Assembly: GCA_027452245.1 (NCBI GenBank)
Contig: DAIDGW010000147.1
Location: 1 to 64,000 of the forward strand
Source: Acidobacteriaceae bacterium
Lineage (GTDB): Bacteria > Acidobacteriota > Terriglobia > Terriglobales > Acidobacteriaceae
Length of the DNA stretch: 64,000 nt
Direction: 5' to 3'
How positions within the stretch are numbered: the stretch's first letter is position 1; the number at the start of each line of letters is the position of its first letter. The notes beneath the pieces were generated by a model. The model searched no databases. It saw only the letters and a list, made by a program, of their open reading frames with translations, and was not told where the DNA came from. Made by a program: the position numbers and the translations under genes. Positions 27,107-37,338 of the stretch are shown here, piece after piece.

Positions 27107-28372
27107 ATGAGCCCCGTTCCTCCGCGGATGGACAAGCCGGATCTTGTGCCGACCATACAGCAGGAAGTGGCACGTCTGGCTGCGTCGCCGGAGGTACGTT
27201 CGGCGTTCAATTGGTTTCGCACCCAGGAACCGCAACTGACACACTGGCAGATGGAGATGGCGCGGATCGGCGCGCCTCCGTTTGGCGAGTCGGCACGCGG
27301 GGCATGGCTGGCGGAGCGCTTTCGCGAGGTCGGGCTCGACGATGTCCGGATCGATGACGTGGGGAATGTATTTGGCGTGCATCCGGGATTCGGGCGGCGC
27401 TACGTCGCGCTGAGCGCGCATATCGACACGGTATTTCCTGCGAACACGCCACTGAATATTCGTCAGCAAGGCAGCCGCTTGTATGGGCCGGGAGTCTCTG
27501 ACAATGGAGCAGGGGTGACGGCGATGCTGGCCATCGCTGCCCTGCTGCGGACGGTACGAATCCGGCACGCGCTGCCGTTTGTGTTCATCGGGAACGTGGG
27601 CGAAGAGGGCGAAGGCGATCTGCGGGGAATGCGGCATATTTTCGCGACGCCGCGATGGAAAGACGCAATCGCATACAGCCTGGTGCTCGATGGAGCGGGA
27701 TCAGACACGATTGTGGCCGAGGCGCTGGGCAGCCGGCGCTTTGAAGTGATTGTGCGCGGGCCGGGCGGACATTCCTGGAGCGATTTCGGGGCTCCGAATC
27801 CCATCGTAATTCTGGCGAAGGCGATTGATATGTTCACCGCCACTCCGGTACCGACGACGCCGAAGACAACATTCAATATCGGTGTGATTCGCGGCGGGAC
27901 TTCGGTGAATTCGATTCCCGAGTCGGCATCGATGAAGGTTGACATCCGGTCGACGTCGATGACGGAAATGGAGCGACTGGAGCAGTCGCTGCGGCTGGCG
28001 CTGAACCGGGCGGTGGAAGATGAGACGATGGCAGCGGAGATGCGATCGCCGGCGCAGCGGCGTCCCTCCGGCGTGAGTTGCGAGGTAGTGGTGATCGGCA
28101 GCCGTCCGGCGGGAGAGTTGCAACCCGGGGCACGGATTCTGCAGGTGGTGCGGGCGGTGGACTCGCAGTTGTCGAATGCGGCGCAGGTGCAACGAGCATC
28201 GACGGACGCCAACATTCCGTTATCGATGGGGCTGGAGGCGGTCGCGATTGGCGGTGGAGGATCGGGCGGCGGCGCGCACACGTTGCAGGAGTGGTTCGAT
28301 TCGAATGGGCGGGAGTTGGGCTTGAAACGGATTTTGTTAACCATGCTGACATTAGCGGGGGTGGGGGAATGA
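27107..28372 (+). CDS. M20-family metallopeptidase
   Basis: The M20 (DapE/ArgE/CPG2/PepT-like) catalytic domain shows SAHIDTVFP with the first zinc histidine, GVSDNGAGVTAM with the bridging Asp, and NVGEEGEGDLRGMRH with the catalytic Glu pair. A dimerisation domain follows (GGHSWSDFG), and the last histidine lies in GGAHTLQEWF. Length 421 is normal. Substrate (dipeptide, tripeptide or N-acyl amino acid) is unknown. Its stop overlaps the start of the amidohydrolase by the ATGA arrangement at 28369-28372, so the two are translationally coupled. Confidence 0.9.
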   Translation: MSPVPPRMDKPDLVPTIQQEVARLAASPEVRSAFNWFRTQEPQLTHWQMEMARIGAPPFGESARGAWLAERFREVGLDDVRIDDVGNVFGVHPGFGRRYVALSAHIDTVFPANTPLNIRQQGSRLYGPGVSDNGAGVTAMLAIAALLRTVRIRHALPFVFIGNVGEEGEGDLRGMRHIFATPRWKDAIAYSLVLDGAGSDTIVAEALGSRRFEVIVRGPGGHSWSDFGAPNPIVILAKAIDMFTATPVPTTPKTTFNIGVIRGGTSVNSIPESASMKVDIRSTSMTEMERLEQSLRLALNRAVEDETMAAEMRSPAQRRPSGVSCEVVVIGSRPAGELQPGARILQVVRAVDSQLSNAAQVQRASTDANIPLSMGLEAVAIGGGGSGGGAHTLQEWFDSNGRELGLKRILLTMLTLAGVGE

Positions 28373-30240
28373 AGGGATCTCGGGCGCTCAAGCGCCATAT
28401 GTTGGGGGAAACAAACGCGGCCGCTTCGGTAGGATCTGTCGAACGTACTCAAGCCTGGCAAAACCGGCGAGAGGGGGGCCATCCGGTTCTTGTCAGCTTG
28501 ACGGACCGCTCTTCCGCTCTGGCGGTCATGGGTGTTTTTGCATCTCTCTTAGTCGTGATGGCAAATTGCAGCGCGGCTCAACCCGCGGTCGCGCCCAACG
28601 GTCCCAAGGCGGACACCATCTTCGTACACGGGAACGTGTACACGGGCGTGCAGGCCAATTCGGAGTTCAGTTCGGTTGACCGCGAAGAGGCGATTGCCAT
28701 CCGCGGAGACCGCATTCAGGCGGTGGGCAGCAATGCCGACATCCAAAAGCTGAAAGGACCGCGAACACGGGTGATCGATCTGGGCGGGCACTTTGTGATG
28801 CCCGGCTTCAACGACGCGCACCTGCATCTGGCCGATGCCGGTCAGCAGAAACTGAATGTCAATCTCGAAGGCGTGAAGACGCTGGACGAATTGCGGCAAC
28901 GTCTGCAGGCGAAGGTAGAAACCGCCAAACCGGGTGCGTGGGTTGTAGGCGGAGGATGGGACGAGACGAAATGGCCTGTACCGGCACTGCCGAGCCGCTG
29001 GGACCTGGATGAAGTTTCCGGCGATCATCCAGTGATGCTGGACCGCGTTGATGGGCACTTGGCGGTGGCGAATACGAAAGCGCTGCAACTGGCGAACATC
29101 ACGATTGCCAGCCGCGATCCGCAGGGCGGGCAGATCGATCGTAATGAGAATGGCGAGCCGACGGGAATCCTGCGCGACACGGCGCAGGGGGCGGTGCGGG
29201 CGGTCATTCCTCCGCCAACGCTTGAGGAACGACGTGCAGGAATCGAAGTGGCGCTGGCCGACCTGGCCGAACACGGAGTTACTTCGGCGCAGGACTATTC
29301 TCCGGAGTGGGAAAATTTTCAGATCTACGAAGAACTGGAGAAAGAAGGCAAGCTGACGGCACGCATCTCCGAGTGGCTCCCTTTTGATGAAACGGTAGAG
29401 GAACTGACGAAAAAGCAGGCTTCGCATCCGCGATCAGACCTGATGCTGCACACGGGAATGCTGAAAGGCTTCATGGATGGTTCCCTGGGTGGACACACGG
29501 CGGCGCTGCTGGCGCCGTATGCGGACGATCCGAAGACATCGGGGTTGCCACGCTACGATGCCGACAAGTTGAATGCGATGGCCAAAGAGCGGGTGCTGGC
29601 CGGATTTCAGCTCGGGTTTCATGCCATCGGAGACAAAGGTGTGCAGATGGCGCTGGATGCATTTTCCGGAGCGGAGCAGGCCGCACGCGAACAAAAGATC
29701 AAAGCGGCGAATGGTGGAGATGATTATCGGCTGCGGGTGGAGCATGCCCAAGTGACGAGTGCGGCACAGATTGCCGAATTCAAGAAATTAGGAGTGATCG
29801 CGTCAATGCAACCGAGCCACGTGCTCACAGATATGTTCTGGGCACAAGACCGGCTGGGTCCGAAACGGGCGGCAGATTCATATACCTGGAATTCATTCCT
29901 GCAGGCAAGGGTGCCGCTGGCATTTGGAACGGATTATCCGGTGGAACCGGTAACGCCTTTCCGGGGACTATATGCGGCAGTGACGCGCAGAAGTGAGAAC
30001 GGCAAGATGACGTACTTCCCCGAACAGAAGCTCACGATGGACCAGTCCATCGCGGCGTACACAACGGGGGCGGCCTTTGCCGAATTCGAAGAGAAGGAAA
30101 AGGGCAGGCTGCAAGCTGGAATGCTCGCCGATTTCGTGGTGCTCGATCAGGACATCACCGCTATCCCTACGGCGAAGATTCTGCAGACGAAAGTTTTAAG
30201 AACCGTAGTCGGCGGAAAGACGGTTTACAAAGCGAAGTAG
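28369..30240 (+). CDS. Amidohydrolase-family protein (YtcJ-like)
   Basis: An amidohydrolase-3 domain begins near residue 70 (DTIFVHGNVYTG, then VIDLGGHFVMPGFNDAHLHL), where the DAHLHL pair binds the first metal. Later motifs are HAIGDKGVQMALDAF and FGTDYPVEPVTP. The protein hydrolyses amide or ester bonds of an unknown exocyclic or N-acyl substrate. The start ATG at 28369 overlaps the M20 stop; a second in-frame ATG at 28528 begins a hydrophobic MGVFASLLVVMANCSAAQ segment, so the true mature protein may be exported. The pairing with the M20 peptidase implies sequential degradation of an amide-containing compound. Confidence 0.85.
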   Translation: MKGSRALKRHMLGETNAAASVGSVERTQAWQNRREGGHPVLVSLTDRSSALAVMGVFASLLVVMANCSAAQPAVAPNGPKADTIFVHGNVYTGVQANSEFSSVDREEAIAIRGDRIQAVGSNADIQKLKGPRTRVIDLGGHFVMPGFNDAHLHLADAGQQKLNVNLEGVKTLDELRQRLQAKVETAKPGAWVVGGGWDETKWPVPALPSRWDLDEVSGDHPVMLDRVDGHLAVANTKALQLANITIASRDPQGGQIDRNENGEPTGILRDTAQGAVRAVIPPPTLEERRAGIEVALADLAEHGVTSAQDYSPEWENFQIYEELEKEGKLTARISEWLPFDETVEELTKKQASHPRSDLMLHTGMLKGFMDGSLGGHTAALLAPYADDPKTSGLPRYDADKLNAMAKERVLAGFQLGFHAIGDKGVQMALDAFSGAEQAAREQKIKAANGGDDYRLRVEHAQVTSAAQIAEFKKLGVIASMQPSHVLTDMFWAQDRLGPKRAADSYTWNSFLQARVPLAFGTDYPVEPVTPFRGLYAAVTRRSENGKMTYFPEQKLTMDQSIAAYTTGAAFAEFEEKEKGRLQAGMLADFVVLDQDITAIPTAKILQTKVLRTVVGGKTVYKAK

Positions 30241-30422
30241 CGGGGGCTACTTCCAATCCTGCAATAGAAATTTCCGCAGGTCTTCCCCTCCGGGCTGGGG
30301 ATTATTCCGCATCAAACGGTTTTTGCCGTGGCCGCGTCTAAGGGAAAATGCAACTACATTTTGCCGGCATTGCTGGTTTGCGAAGGCTTTCCTGATGGAG
30401 CAGTGGCATTCTGATAAATGGG

Positions 30423-30455
30423 TATAATTGAGAGGTTTAGGGGTATTGGAGGAAG
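30423..30455 (+). promoter_or_regulatory. Consensus -10 and strong RBS of the DegP-like gene
   Basis: A perfect TATAAT occurs at 30423-30428 and GGAGGA at 30448-30453. Initiation would lie near 30435, downstream of an upstream in-frame ATG at 30418. This rules that ATG out and puts translation at 30463. I see no convincing -35, so the promoter may depend on an activator. Confidence 0.6.
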
Positions 30456-30462
30456 GGTGAAT

Positions 30463-32052
<1,590 letters not shown>

Positions 32053-32101
32053 CCACATTGCGCCCAACAGGAACTGGCACTGTCCGGATTTGTAAGCGAT
32101 C

Positions 32102-32899
32102 ATGGAAACAGTGCGGAGCTTGTTGGGCGCTTTGATTTGGGGGGGACTTCGGGCGGTTTTGAGAAGGCAATTCCAGTTGCGAACCCGATTCTTACGCTGG
32201 GCAGGAATAAGCGTGGTGGCACTCGCCTGCTGCCTGGGATCCGCCGTGGCAAGATCGGAGGCAAGCCCATCGCGCACGACGACGAAGAAGCACTCGAAGG
32301 CGCACAGCCGTTCGAGCAAGAAGACAGCATCGCATCACAAGAGCAGCACGACGCATACGAGCACGGCGAGAAGGCGGACATCGGGCAAATCCTCCTCCAG
32401 GACCACCTCGTCACGCAGGTCGCGGTCACGCAAAAGAACTGCACGAGCCCGCGGCCAGCAGAAGATTGATTCCGATCGGACAACGCAGATCCAGCAAGCC
32501 TTGATCCGGCAGCATTATCTGACTGGCGATCCGAGCGGCAGTTGGGACGCCTCGACCGAAGCCGCGCTGAGAAAGTACCAAGCCGATCATGGCTGGCAAA
32601 ACAAGGTGGTTCCGGATTCCCGGGCTCTCATCGGACTCGGCCTGGGTCCGAGCAAAGACCATCTGCTGAATCCAGATAGCGCAATGACATCCGGAACTGA
32701 TGCACCTGCATCAACTGCGTTACACGCTACATCTCATAGTCCATCCCCCGCGGCGAACGGCTCTGCAGCGGGGGGAAGCAGTTCCAATCCGACCGCAAGC
32801 CGCCCTGCCCCGACCGGGGACAATTCCAATGGTGTTGGCAGCAGTCCCGCAGCAAAGAGCGAACCGCAAAACAGTCCCCAAGGAAATGGACCGCAGTAG
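32102..32899 (+). CDS. Secreted peptidoglycan-binding-domain protein, Ser/Arg/Lys-rich
   Basis: A hydrophobic segment (residues 33-47) and AVARSEA form a signal or anchor. A long low-complexity stretch of Ser, Thr, Lys and Arg (about 50-115) precedes a PG_binding_1-like fold (IQQALIRQHYLTGDPSGSWDASTEAALRKYQADHG, about 127-165). The C-terminal 90 residues are Ser/Ala/Pro/Asn-rich and probably disordered. The protein probably attaches to the cell wall. It follows the DegP gene by about 50 bases, so they may be co-transcribed. Confidence 0.72.
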   Translation: METVRSLLGALIWGGLRAVLRRQFQLRTRFLRWAGISVVALACCLGSAVARSEASPSRTTTKKHSKAHSRSSKKTASHHKSSTTHTSTARRRTSGKSSSRTTSSRRSRSRKRTARARGQQKIDSDRTTQIQQALIRQHYLTGDPSGSWDASTEAALRKYQADHGWQNKVVPDSRALIGLGLGPSKDHLLNPDSAMTSGTDAPASTALHATSHSPSPAANGSAAGGSSSNPTASRPAPTGDNSNGVGSSPAAKSEPQNSPQGNGPQ

Positions 32900-32995
32900 G
32901 CGCGCTCGCCTCAGTTACCCCTCCCCGCATCACCGAAATTTCTAACCATCGTAATCGTCCTGCTTTGTTCTCCTTCTTCGGGCGCGGTTTGAGTC

Positions 32996-34789
32996 ATGTA
33001 TCCTCAACGCATGTCGGTAGCTGAGGAATACCAGCGACGGACGAAGCAGCGCGAGGCGGTGGTGGCGCGGCACGAAACCGTGCACGTCCGACTGGGGAAT
33101 CTGCGCCTGCTGATGGCCGTGGGTGCGGCCGCAATCGCATGGGCATCGCTGAAGCAACACGCTCTGTCGCCCTGGTGGATTTTCGCTCCGGTCGTCGGCT
33201 TTGCGGCACTGGCGGCGTATCACTCACGAGTGTTGCGGGCGCGCGAACTGGCGCAGCGGGCGGTGGCGTTCTATCGAACCGGTCTGGCGCGGATCGAGGA
33301 CCGCTGGGCCGGGAATGGTCAGACTGGCGAGCGATTCAATGATCCTCATCACGTATACGCCGCGGACCTGGACCTTTTCGGCAAGGGCAGCCTGTTCGAA
33401 TTGCTCTCCACTGCACGCACCCGTAAAGGCGAAGAAACGCTGGCGCGCTGGCTGCTTGCGCCTTCGGCGGTGCAGCAGATCCGGGAGCGGCATGGCGCGG
33501 TTCGGGAATTGCGCGATGAGCTTGACTTCCGGGAAGACCTGGCGGTGCTGGGTACCGATGCCAACGTGGGCGTGTATCCCGAGGCGCTGCTGCGGTGGGC
33601 GGAATCACCATCGCAACTCACGGCGGGGTGGATTCGCTGGTTCAGTCTGTTGCTGGCGATCCTGGCGGTGGTCAGCGCAGTGGTGTGGGGAGTTTTCGGG
33701 ACGATTACGCCGTTGATCGTGATCATCCTGATCGAAGCCGGGGTACGCCATCGCTTGCGCGATCCGATGAAACAGATACTGCACGGATCTGAACATGCAT
33801 TCCGCGATCTGGGACTTCTGGCGGGGGTGCTGGCGCGGTTCGAACGGCAGAAGTTTGCGTCGGAGCGCCTGCAATCGCTGCAGCGAAATCTGGTGACAGA
33901 TGGAATTTCCAGCTCAAAGGCAATCCAGCGATTGCGGAGGATTGTGGAACTGGTTGATTCCCGGGAAAACTGGTTCGTGCGGCTACTGGACGTGCCGCTG
34001 ATGTATTCCGTGCAACTGGCGTTTGTGGCGGAACGGTGGCGCCGAGTTCATGGGCGTGCGGTGCGTTCCTGGCTCGACGCAGTGGGCGAGATTGAGGCGC
34101 TGCTGTGCCTGGCCACGTACAGCTACGAGCATCCCCAGGATCCGTTTCCCGAGTTTGTCGAGGATGCGGCCTGTTTGGAAGGTGCGGGGATTGGGCATCC
34201 GCTGATTCCGGAAGCGAAGTGCGTCCGGAATGACGTCAGTTTGTGCCATGGCGTGCGCACGCTGCTGGTTAGCGGCTCGAATATGTCTGGCAAGAGCACG
34301 TTGATGCGGGCGGTGGGAATGAATACTGTGCTGGCAATGGCTGGCGCACCGGTACGGGCGGAGCGACTGCGGATAACGCCGCTGCAGGTGGGAGCCAGCA
34401 TTCGCGTGAACGACTCGCTGCAGGAAGGACACTCCCGCTTTTACGCGGAGATTACGCGATTGCGGCAGGTACTGAACCTTGCCGGCAACCCTCCTTCTCT
34501 GCTGTTTCTTCTGGACGAACTTCTGCAGGGCACCAATTCGCAAGACCGGCGGGTGGGTGCCGAGGGCGTGCTCATGGGCCTGCTGAAGCGCGGCGCGATC
34601 GGCATGATCAGCACACACGATCTGGCGCTGGCGGAGATTGGCGGCAGCCTGGACGGGCAGCTCCACAACGTCCATTTCCAAGAGAATTTTGCCGAGGGAC
34701 GCATGACATTCGATTATCGACTGCGGGAAGGTACGGTCACCAAGAGCAATGGGCTGGAACTGATGCGCTCGATCGGACTGGAAGTGTGA
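32996..34789 (+). CDS. Membrane-associated MutS-like ATPase
   Basis: The C-terminal ATPase has Walker A GSNMSGKST near residue 428, a signature Q-loop/N-loop region (RVNDSLQEGHSRFYAEI) and Walker B LLDELLQGTNSQDRR near 504, the MutS domain V layout. The N-terminal part is unusual: two hydrophobic segments near 43-80 and 215-245 instead of the mismatch-recognition and connector domains. Proteins of this kind form a separate branch of the MutS family with unknown function, not mismatch repair proper. An alternative start lies at 33011. No mutL is nearby. Confidence 0.85.
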   Translation: MYPQRMSVAEEYQRRTKQREAVVARHETVHVRLGNLRLLMAVGAAAIAWASLKQHALSPWWIFAPVVGFAALAAYHSRVLRARELAQRAVAFYRTGLARIEDRWAGNGQTGERFNDPHHVYAADLDLFGKGSLFELLSTARTRKGEETLARWLLAPSAVQQIRERHGAVRELRDELDFREDLAVLGTDANVGVYPEALLRWAESPSQLTAGWIRWFSLLLAILAVVSAVVWGVFGTITPLIVIILIEAGVRHRLRDPMKQILHGSEHAFRDLGLLAGVLARFERQKFASERLQSLQRNLVTDGISSSKAIQRLRRIVELVDSRENWFVRLLDVPLMYSVQLAFVAERWRRVHGRAVRSWLDAVGEIEALLCLATYSYEHPQDPFPEFVEDAACLEGAGIGHPLIPEAKCVRNDVSLCHGVRTLLVSGSNMSGKSTLMRAVGMNTVLAMAGAPVRAERLRITPLQVGASIRVNDSLQEGHSRFYAEITRLRQVLNLAGNPPSLLFLLDELLQGTNSQDRRVGAEGVLMGLLKRGAIGMISTHDLALAEIGGSLDGQLHNVHFQENFAEGRMTFDYRLREGTVTKSNGLELMRSIGLEV

Positions 34790-34903
34790 AGAATACCCCA
34801 GATAAAAGTGTGCAGGTTACCTTAAGCTGACCCACTTGCCTGATTTTGCTTTCGGGTCCAGGCGTAGTCGAATACAATCACCTTTCTCGACCTGAAAATT
34901 CTT

Positions 34904-35104
34904 ATGGATACCTTGGGCTCTTGCCTGATTGCGCAGTTGTGTCTTGCGTTTGGAGTTGCCGGATTGATCTGGCCTGAAAAAATGATGCCGTTTTTCGGCG
35001 TGCTGATGTTTCCCTGGCGCGCGAATTCCAGAATGATCCAAGCCAACGGAGTGGTTGCGCTCGCAGCCTACCTATTGCTCATCGGGAAGTTACTGCTTGC
35101 TTAG
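34904..35104 (+). CDS. Small membrane protein (66 aa)
   Basis: Two hydrophobic segments flank a short polar loop (WRANSRMIQANG). The composition is natural for a two-pass inner-membrane protein, and I recognise no family. There is no strong ribosome-binding site before the ATG. It converges with the CpsB-type phosphatase gene. Confidence 0.55.
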   Translation: MDTLGSCLIAQLCLAFGVAGLIWPEKMMPFFGVLMFPWRANSRMIQANGVVALAAYLLLIGKLLLA

Positions 35105-35132
35105 CCGGAAAGCCCGGCATTCACATCGAAAT

Positions 35133-35888
35133 CTAATTGCTCTTGCGATAGCTTGCGGCAGGAGTGGGCCGCGGAAAGTACGGCAGCGGCTGGGATTCGA
35201 GGATCGCACGCGGATTTCCTTCCACCAAGACCTCGGCGATTCCCTCTCCGCAGAGTTGAGCGGCTGCGGCGCGCGCGGTCGAGAGCACCGGAACGCGCTT
35301 TTCGGTATCGTGCGCGTCGGTAGCAAGCACGTGCACAGCCTGATGCTCAAGTAGCCATTGAGCGGCGCGGCGGGAGCGTTCCCCCCAAAATCCAGTGAGA
35401 GCTGATCCTGTCACTTGAACGACGCATCCCTGCTCTGCCCATTCCACCACTCGCTGTGGACTCTCGCGCAGAATGGGATTGCGCTCGGGATGAGTGATGA
35501 TCGGCGTCAGGCCACAATCTCCAAGCTTGAGAAAAGAATCGGTAGTGTTTCGCGGGATGCTGAAGTTGGAGAACTCCACCAAAAGGTAGCGCGTGCCTTC
35601 GATGGCATAGCGGTCCGGATGAGCGAAAGCGTCTTTCAAATTGTCGTAAGAAAGATGGAAGTCGCAGCCCAGGCTGAGCCGGGGAGAGTTGCCGGTTTTC
35701 TGCTGCAACTCGGAAAGCAAGTCCTTTAGATATTCGCGATCGTAGGCATAGCGGTCATTGGCATGCGGCGTAGCGACCTGATGGGTGATGCCATCGGCGG
35801 CAGCCATGCGGCACATAGCAATGGAGACGTCCCACGACTTCGGCCCATCGTCTACTTCGGGAAGAATGTGCGAATGGATATCGACCAC
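35133..35888 (-). CDS. PHP-type tyrosine-protein phosphatase (CpsB/YwqE-like)
   Basis: The N-terminal HSHILPEVDDG metal-binding motif, the ATPHANDRY motif, the ITHPERNP motif near 135 and the TDAHDTEKR motif near 190 define the PHP (polymerase and histidinol phosphatase) fold of CpsB-type enzymes, which dephosphorylate tyrosine kinases that control polysaccharide export. At 251 residues the length is normal. Its usual partner, a BY-kinase with a Wzc-like domain, is absent here, so it may act on a substrate encoded elsewhere. Confidence 0.85.
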   Translation of the reverse strand: MVDIHSHILPEVDDGPKSWDVSIAMCRMAAADGITHQVATPHANDRYAYDREYLKDLLSELQQKTGNSPRLSLGCDFHLSYDNLKDAFAHPDRYAIEGTRYLLVEFSNFSIPRNTTDSFLKLGDCGLTPIITHPERNPILRESPQRVVEWAEQGCVVQVTGSALTGFWGERSRRAAQWLLEHQAVHVLATDAHDTEKRVPVLSTARAAAAQLCGEGIAEVLVEGNPRAILESQPLPYFPRPTPAASYRKSN

Positions 35889-36146
35889 GGTCGTTGGGAC
35901 GCCGGAGTTTCAACACTGAGATGGCGTGTGTCTTCGATTTAAGCAGATTCGCGGGTAAAGCGAAAGCGACGAAGGGTGGTTCGAGGGGAGTCGCCAAAGG
36001 AATGCGATTCAAAGGCTGTTTTGCGTGCCGTGAAATACTACGCTGGATCCGAGCGGATGGCCCAGATTGGTGCGCGGAGAATCGACTTGTACGCAAGGAC
36101 AAAAGGTTGAGAGTGCGGGAAGATCTGAGGGGCGAGAGAATGACGA

Positions 36147-37247
36147 TCATTGATGTTGGCCAGCGCCAGAATTTGGTGCGGCCGGCTGTTGCGGTGGCGT
36201 TAGAAGGATCTTGGTCTTCACGGCATAAAGGCGAAAGCGGGAGTAGATGTGGCGCTGCTGGAAGGATCTGTTCCGGAAGTCCCAACTCACAGTACATTCC
36301 CGAGGCACCCACAGTGCGGACGCCATTTTCGGGATTCGCACTTCCGCGAAGTGAATGTCGGTCGTAGTGCGGGACAAAAGGATATCGGGACGCGGTGCCA
36401 GCATATCCTGGCGTAAACGGACAATATGAAAGTTGGAGGAATCGATCCATGCGACTCCCTGAAAAAGAATCTGCACGGATTTCTCCTTCAGCACGTACTG
36501 AGCAGGAAATTGCACCGAGCCGGGTATCTGGGCAAATGCCACAACCAGAGTTTTGTGGCCATCCATCTCCTCACGACCCAGAAACCGAAAATGAGATTCG
36601 CGCCGGTTGCCGGGATAAAACCGCAGCCAATCGTTAATGAACCCTTCAGCAATGGGACCGTGACTCTCCAATTCGGCACTGCTGATTCTCCGCCCGTTCT
36701 TTCCCATGCGGTATTCGTCGAGAACAGCAACTCCCTGCGGCGTGCGGTGAGACATGAGCAGGTAGGTAAATTGTTGGTGCTGTGGCAGGAAGACCAGAAA
36801 TTGCTGAATGGGTTCCCCCTGCTCGGGCATTTTCGGATTTCGCCATTGGGTAATGACCTGTTCGTGGGAGATGACGTTGGGCATGCGCTGCAGCAGATGA
36901 ACACAGGTTTGGCCGACGCGATCGAGAAGTGAGTTCAGATTCTCTTCAGCGGTGGATAGATGGAGATCTTTCAACTCAGGGACGGCTGCCTGGAGTTCCG
37001 GCAGCGCATCATTAAAGTAAGGACTGGCATTCGCCCATTCCTTTTTCTGCGCCGCCCGCCAGTCGGCAGAAGGTGCGGCAGCGACTTGCGGCGAAGCGGT
37101 TCCGGGCGATTGGGGAGAAGCGGGCAATTGCGTTTGCGCGGAAGCCGAAAGCGCGAGAAAAAAAAAGAGAGCAGGCGCGAGAGCGCCGGTTCCGCTCACC
37201 GGACTATAGGTTCGGCAGAGTTTCGACGGGGGTACGGAAGAAAACAC
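36147..37247 (-). CDS. Secreted protein of unknown function (366 aa)
   Basis: A signal peptide spans residues 1-38 (hydrophobic ALAPALFFFLALSASAQ). The following Pro/Ser/Ala linker and the VPELKDLHLSTAEENLNSLLDRVGQTCVHLLQRMPNVISHEQVI helix-rich stretch precede a beta-rich C-terminal half (GREEMDGHKTLVVAFAQIPGS, LSRTTTDIHFAEVRIPKMASALWVPRECT). I do not recognise the family. The GTG start at 37247 has GGTGAAG upstream. Confidence 0.65.
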   Translation of the reverse strand: MFSSVPPSKLCRTYSPVSGTGALAPALFFFLALSASAQTQLPASPQSPGTASPQVAAAPSADWRAAQKKEWANASPYFNDALPELQAAVPELKDLHLSTAEENLNSLLDRVGQTCVHLLQRMPNVISHEQVITQWRNPKMPEQGEPIQQFLVFLPQHQQFTYLLMSHRTPQGVAVLDEYRMGKNGRRISSAELESHGPIAEGFINDWLRFYPGNRRESHFRFLGREEMDGHKTLVVAFAQIPGSVQFPAQYVLKEKSVQILFQGVAWIDSSNFHIVRLRQDMLAPRPDILLSRTTTDIHFAEVRIPKMASALWVPRECTVSWDFRNRSFQQRHIYSRFRLYAVKTKILLTPPQQPAAPNSGAGQHQ

Positions 37248-37338
37248 GACAGCTTCACCGGGTTTCAGTGTACACCGGCTCCAGCAGTGGTCCTTGCGTT
37301 AGGCACTGACCACCCCATCGTTCCAGACGGCGGGCGAC

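Noticed and set aside
28078-28368. Upstream extension of the amidohydrolase frame
   Set aside because: It reads through the M20 gene in another phase; the ATGA overlap at 28369 gives a natural start.
30418-30462. Upstream ATG for the DegP-like protease
   Set aside because: A TATAAT at 30423 overlaps it and a strong ribosome-binding site precedes 30463.
36395-36932. Rightward open frames inside the 36147-37247 gene
   Set aside because: They are shadows of the minus-strand secreted protein that has a signal peptide.
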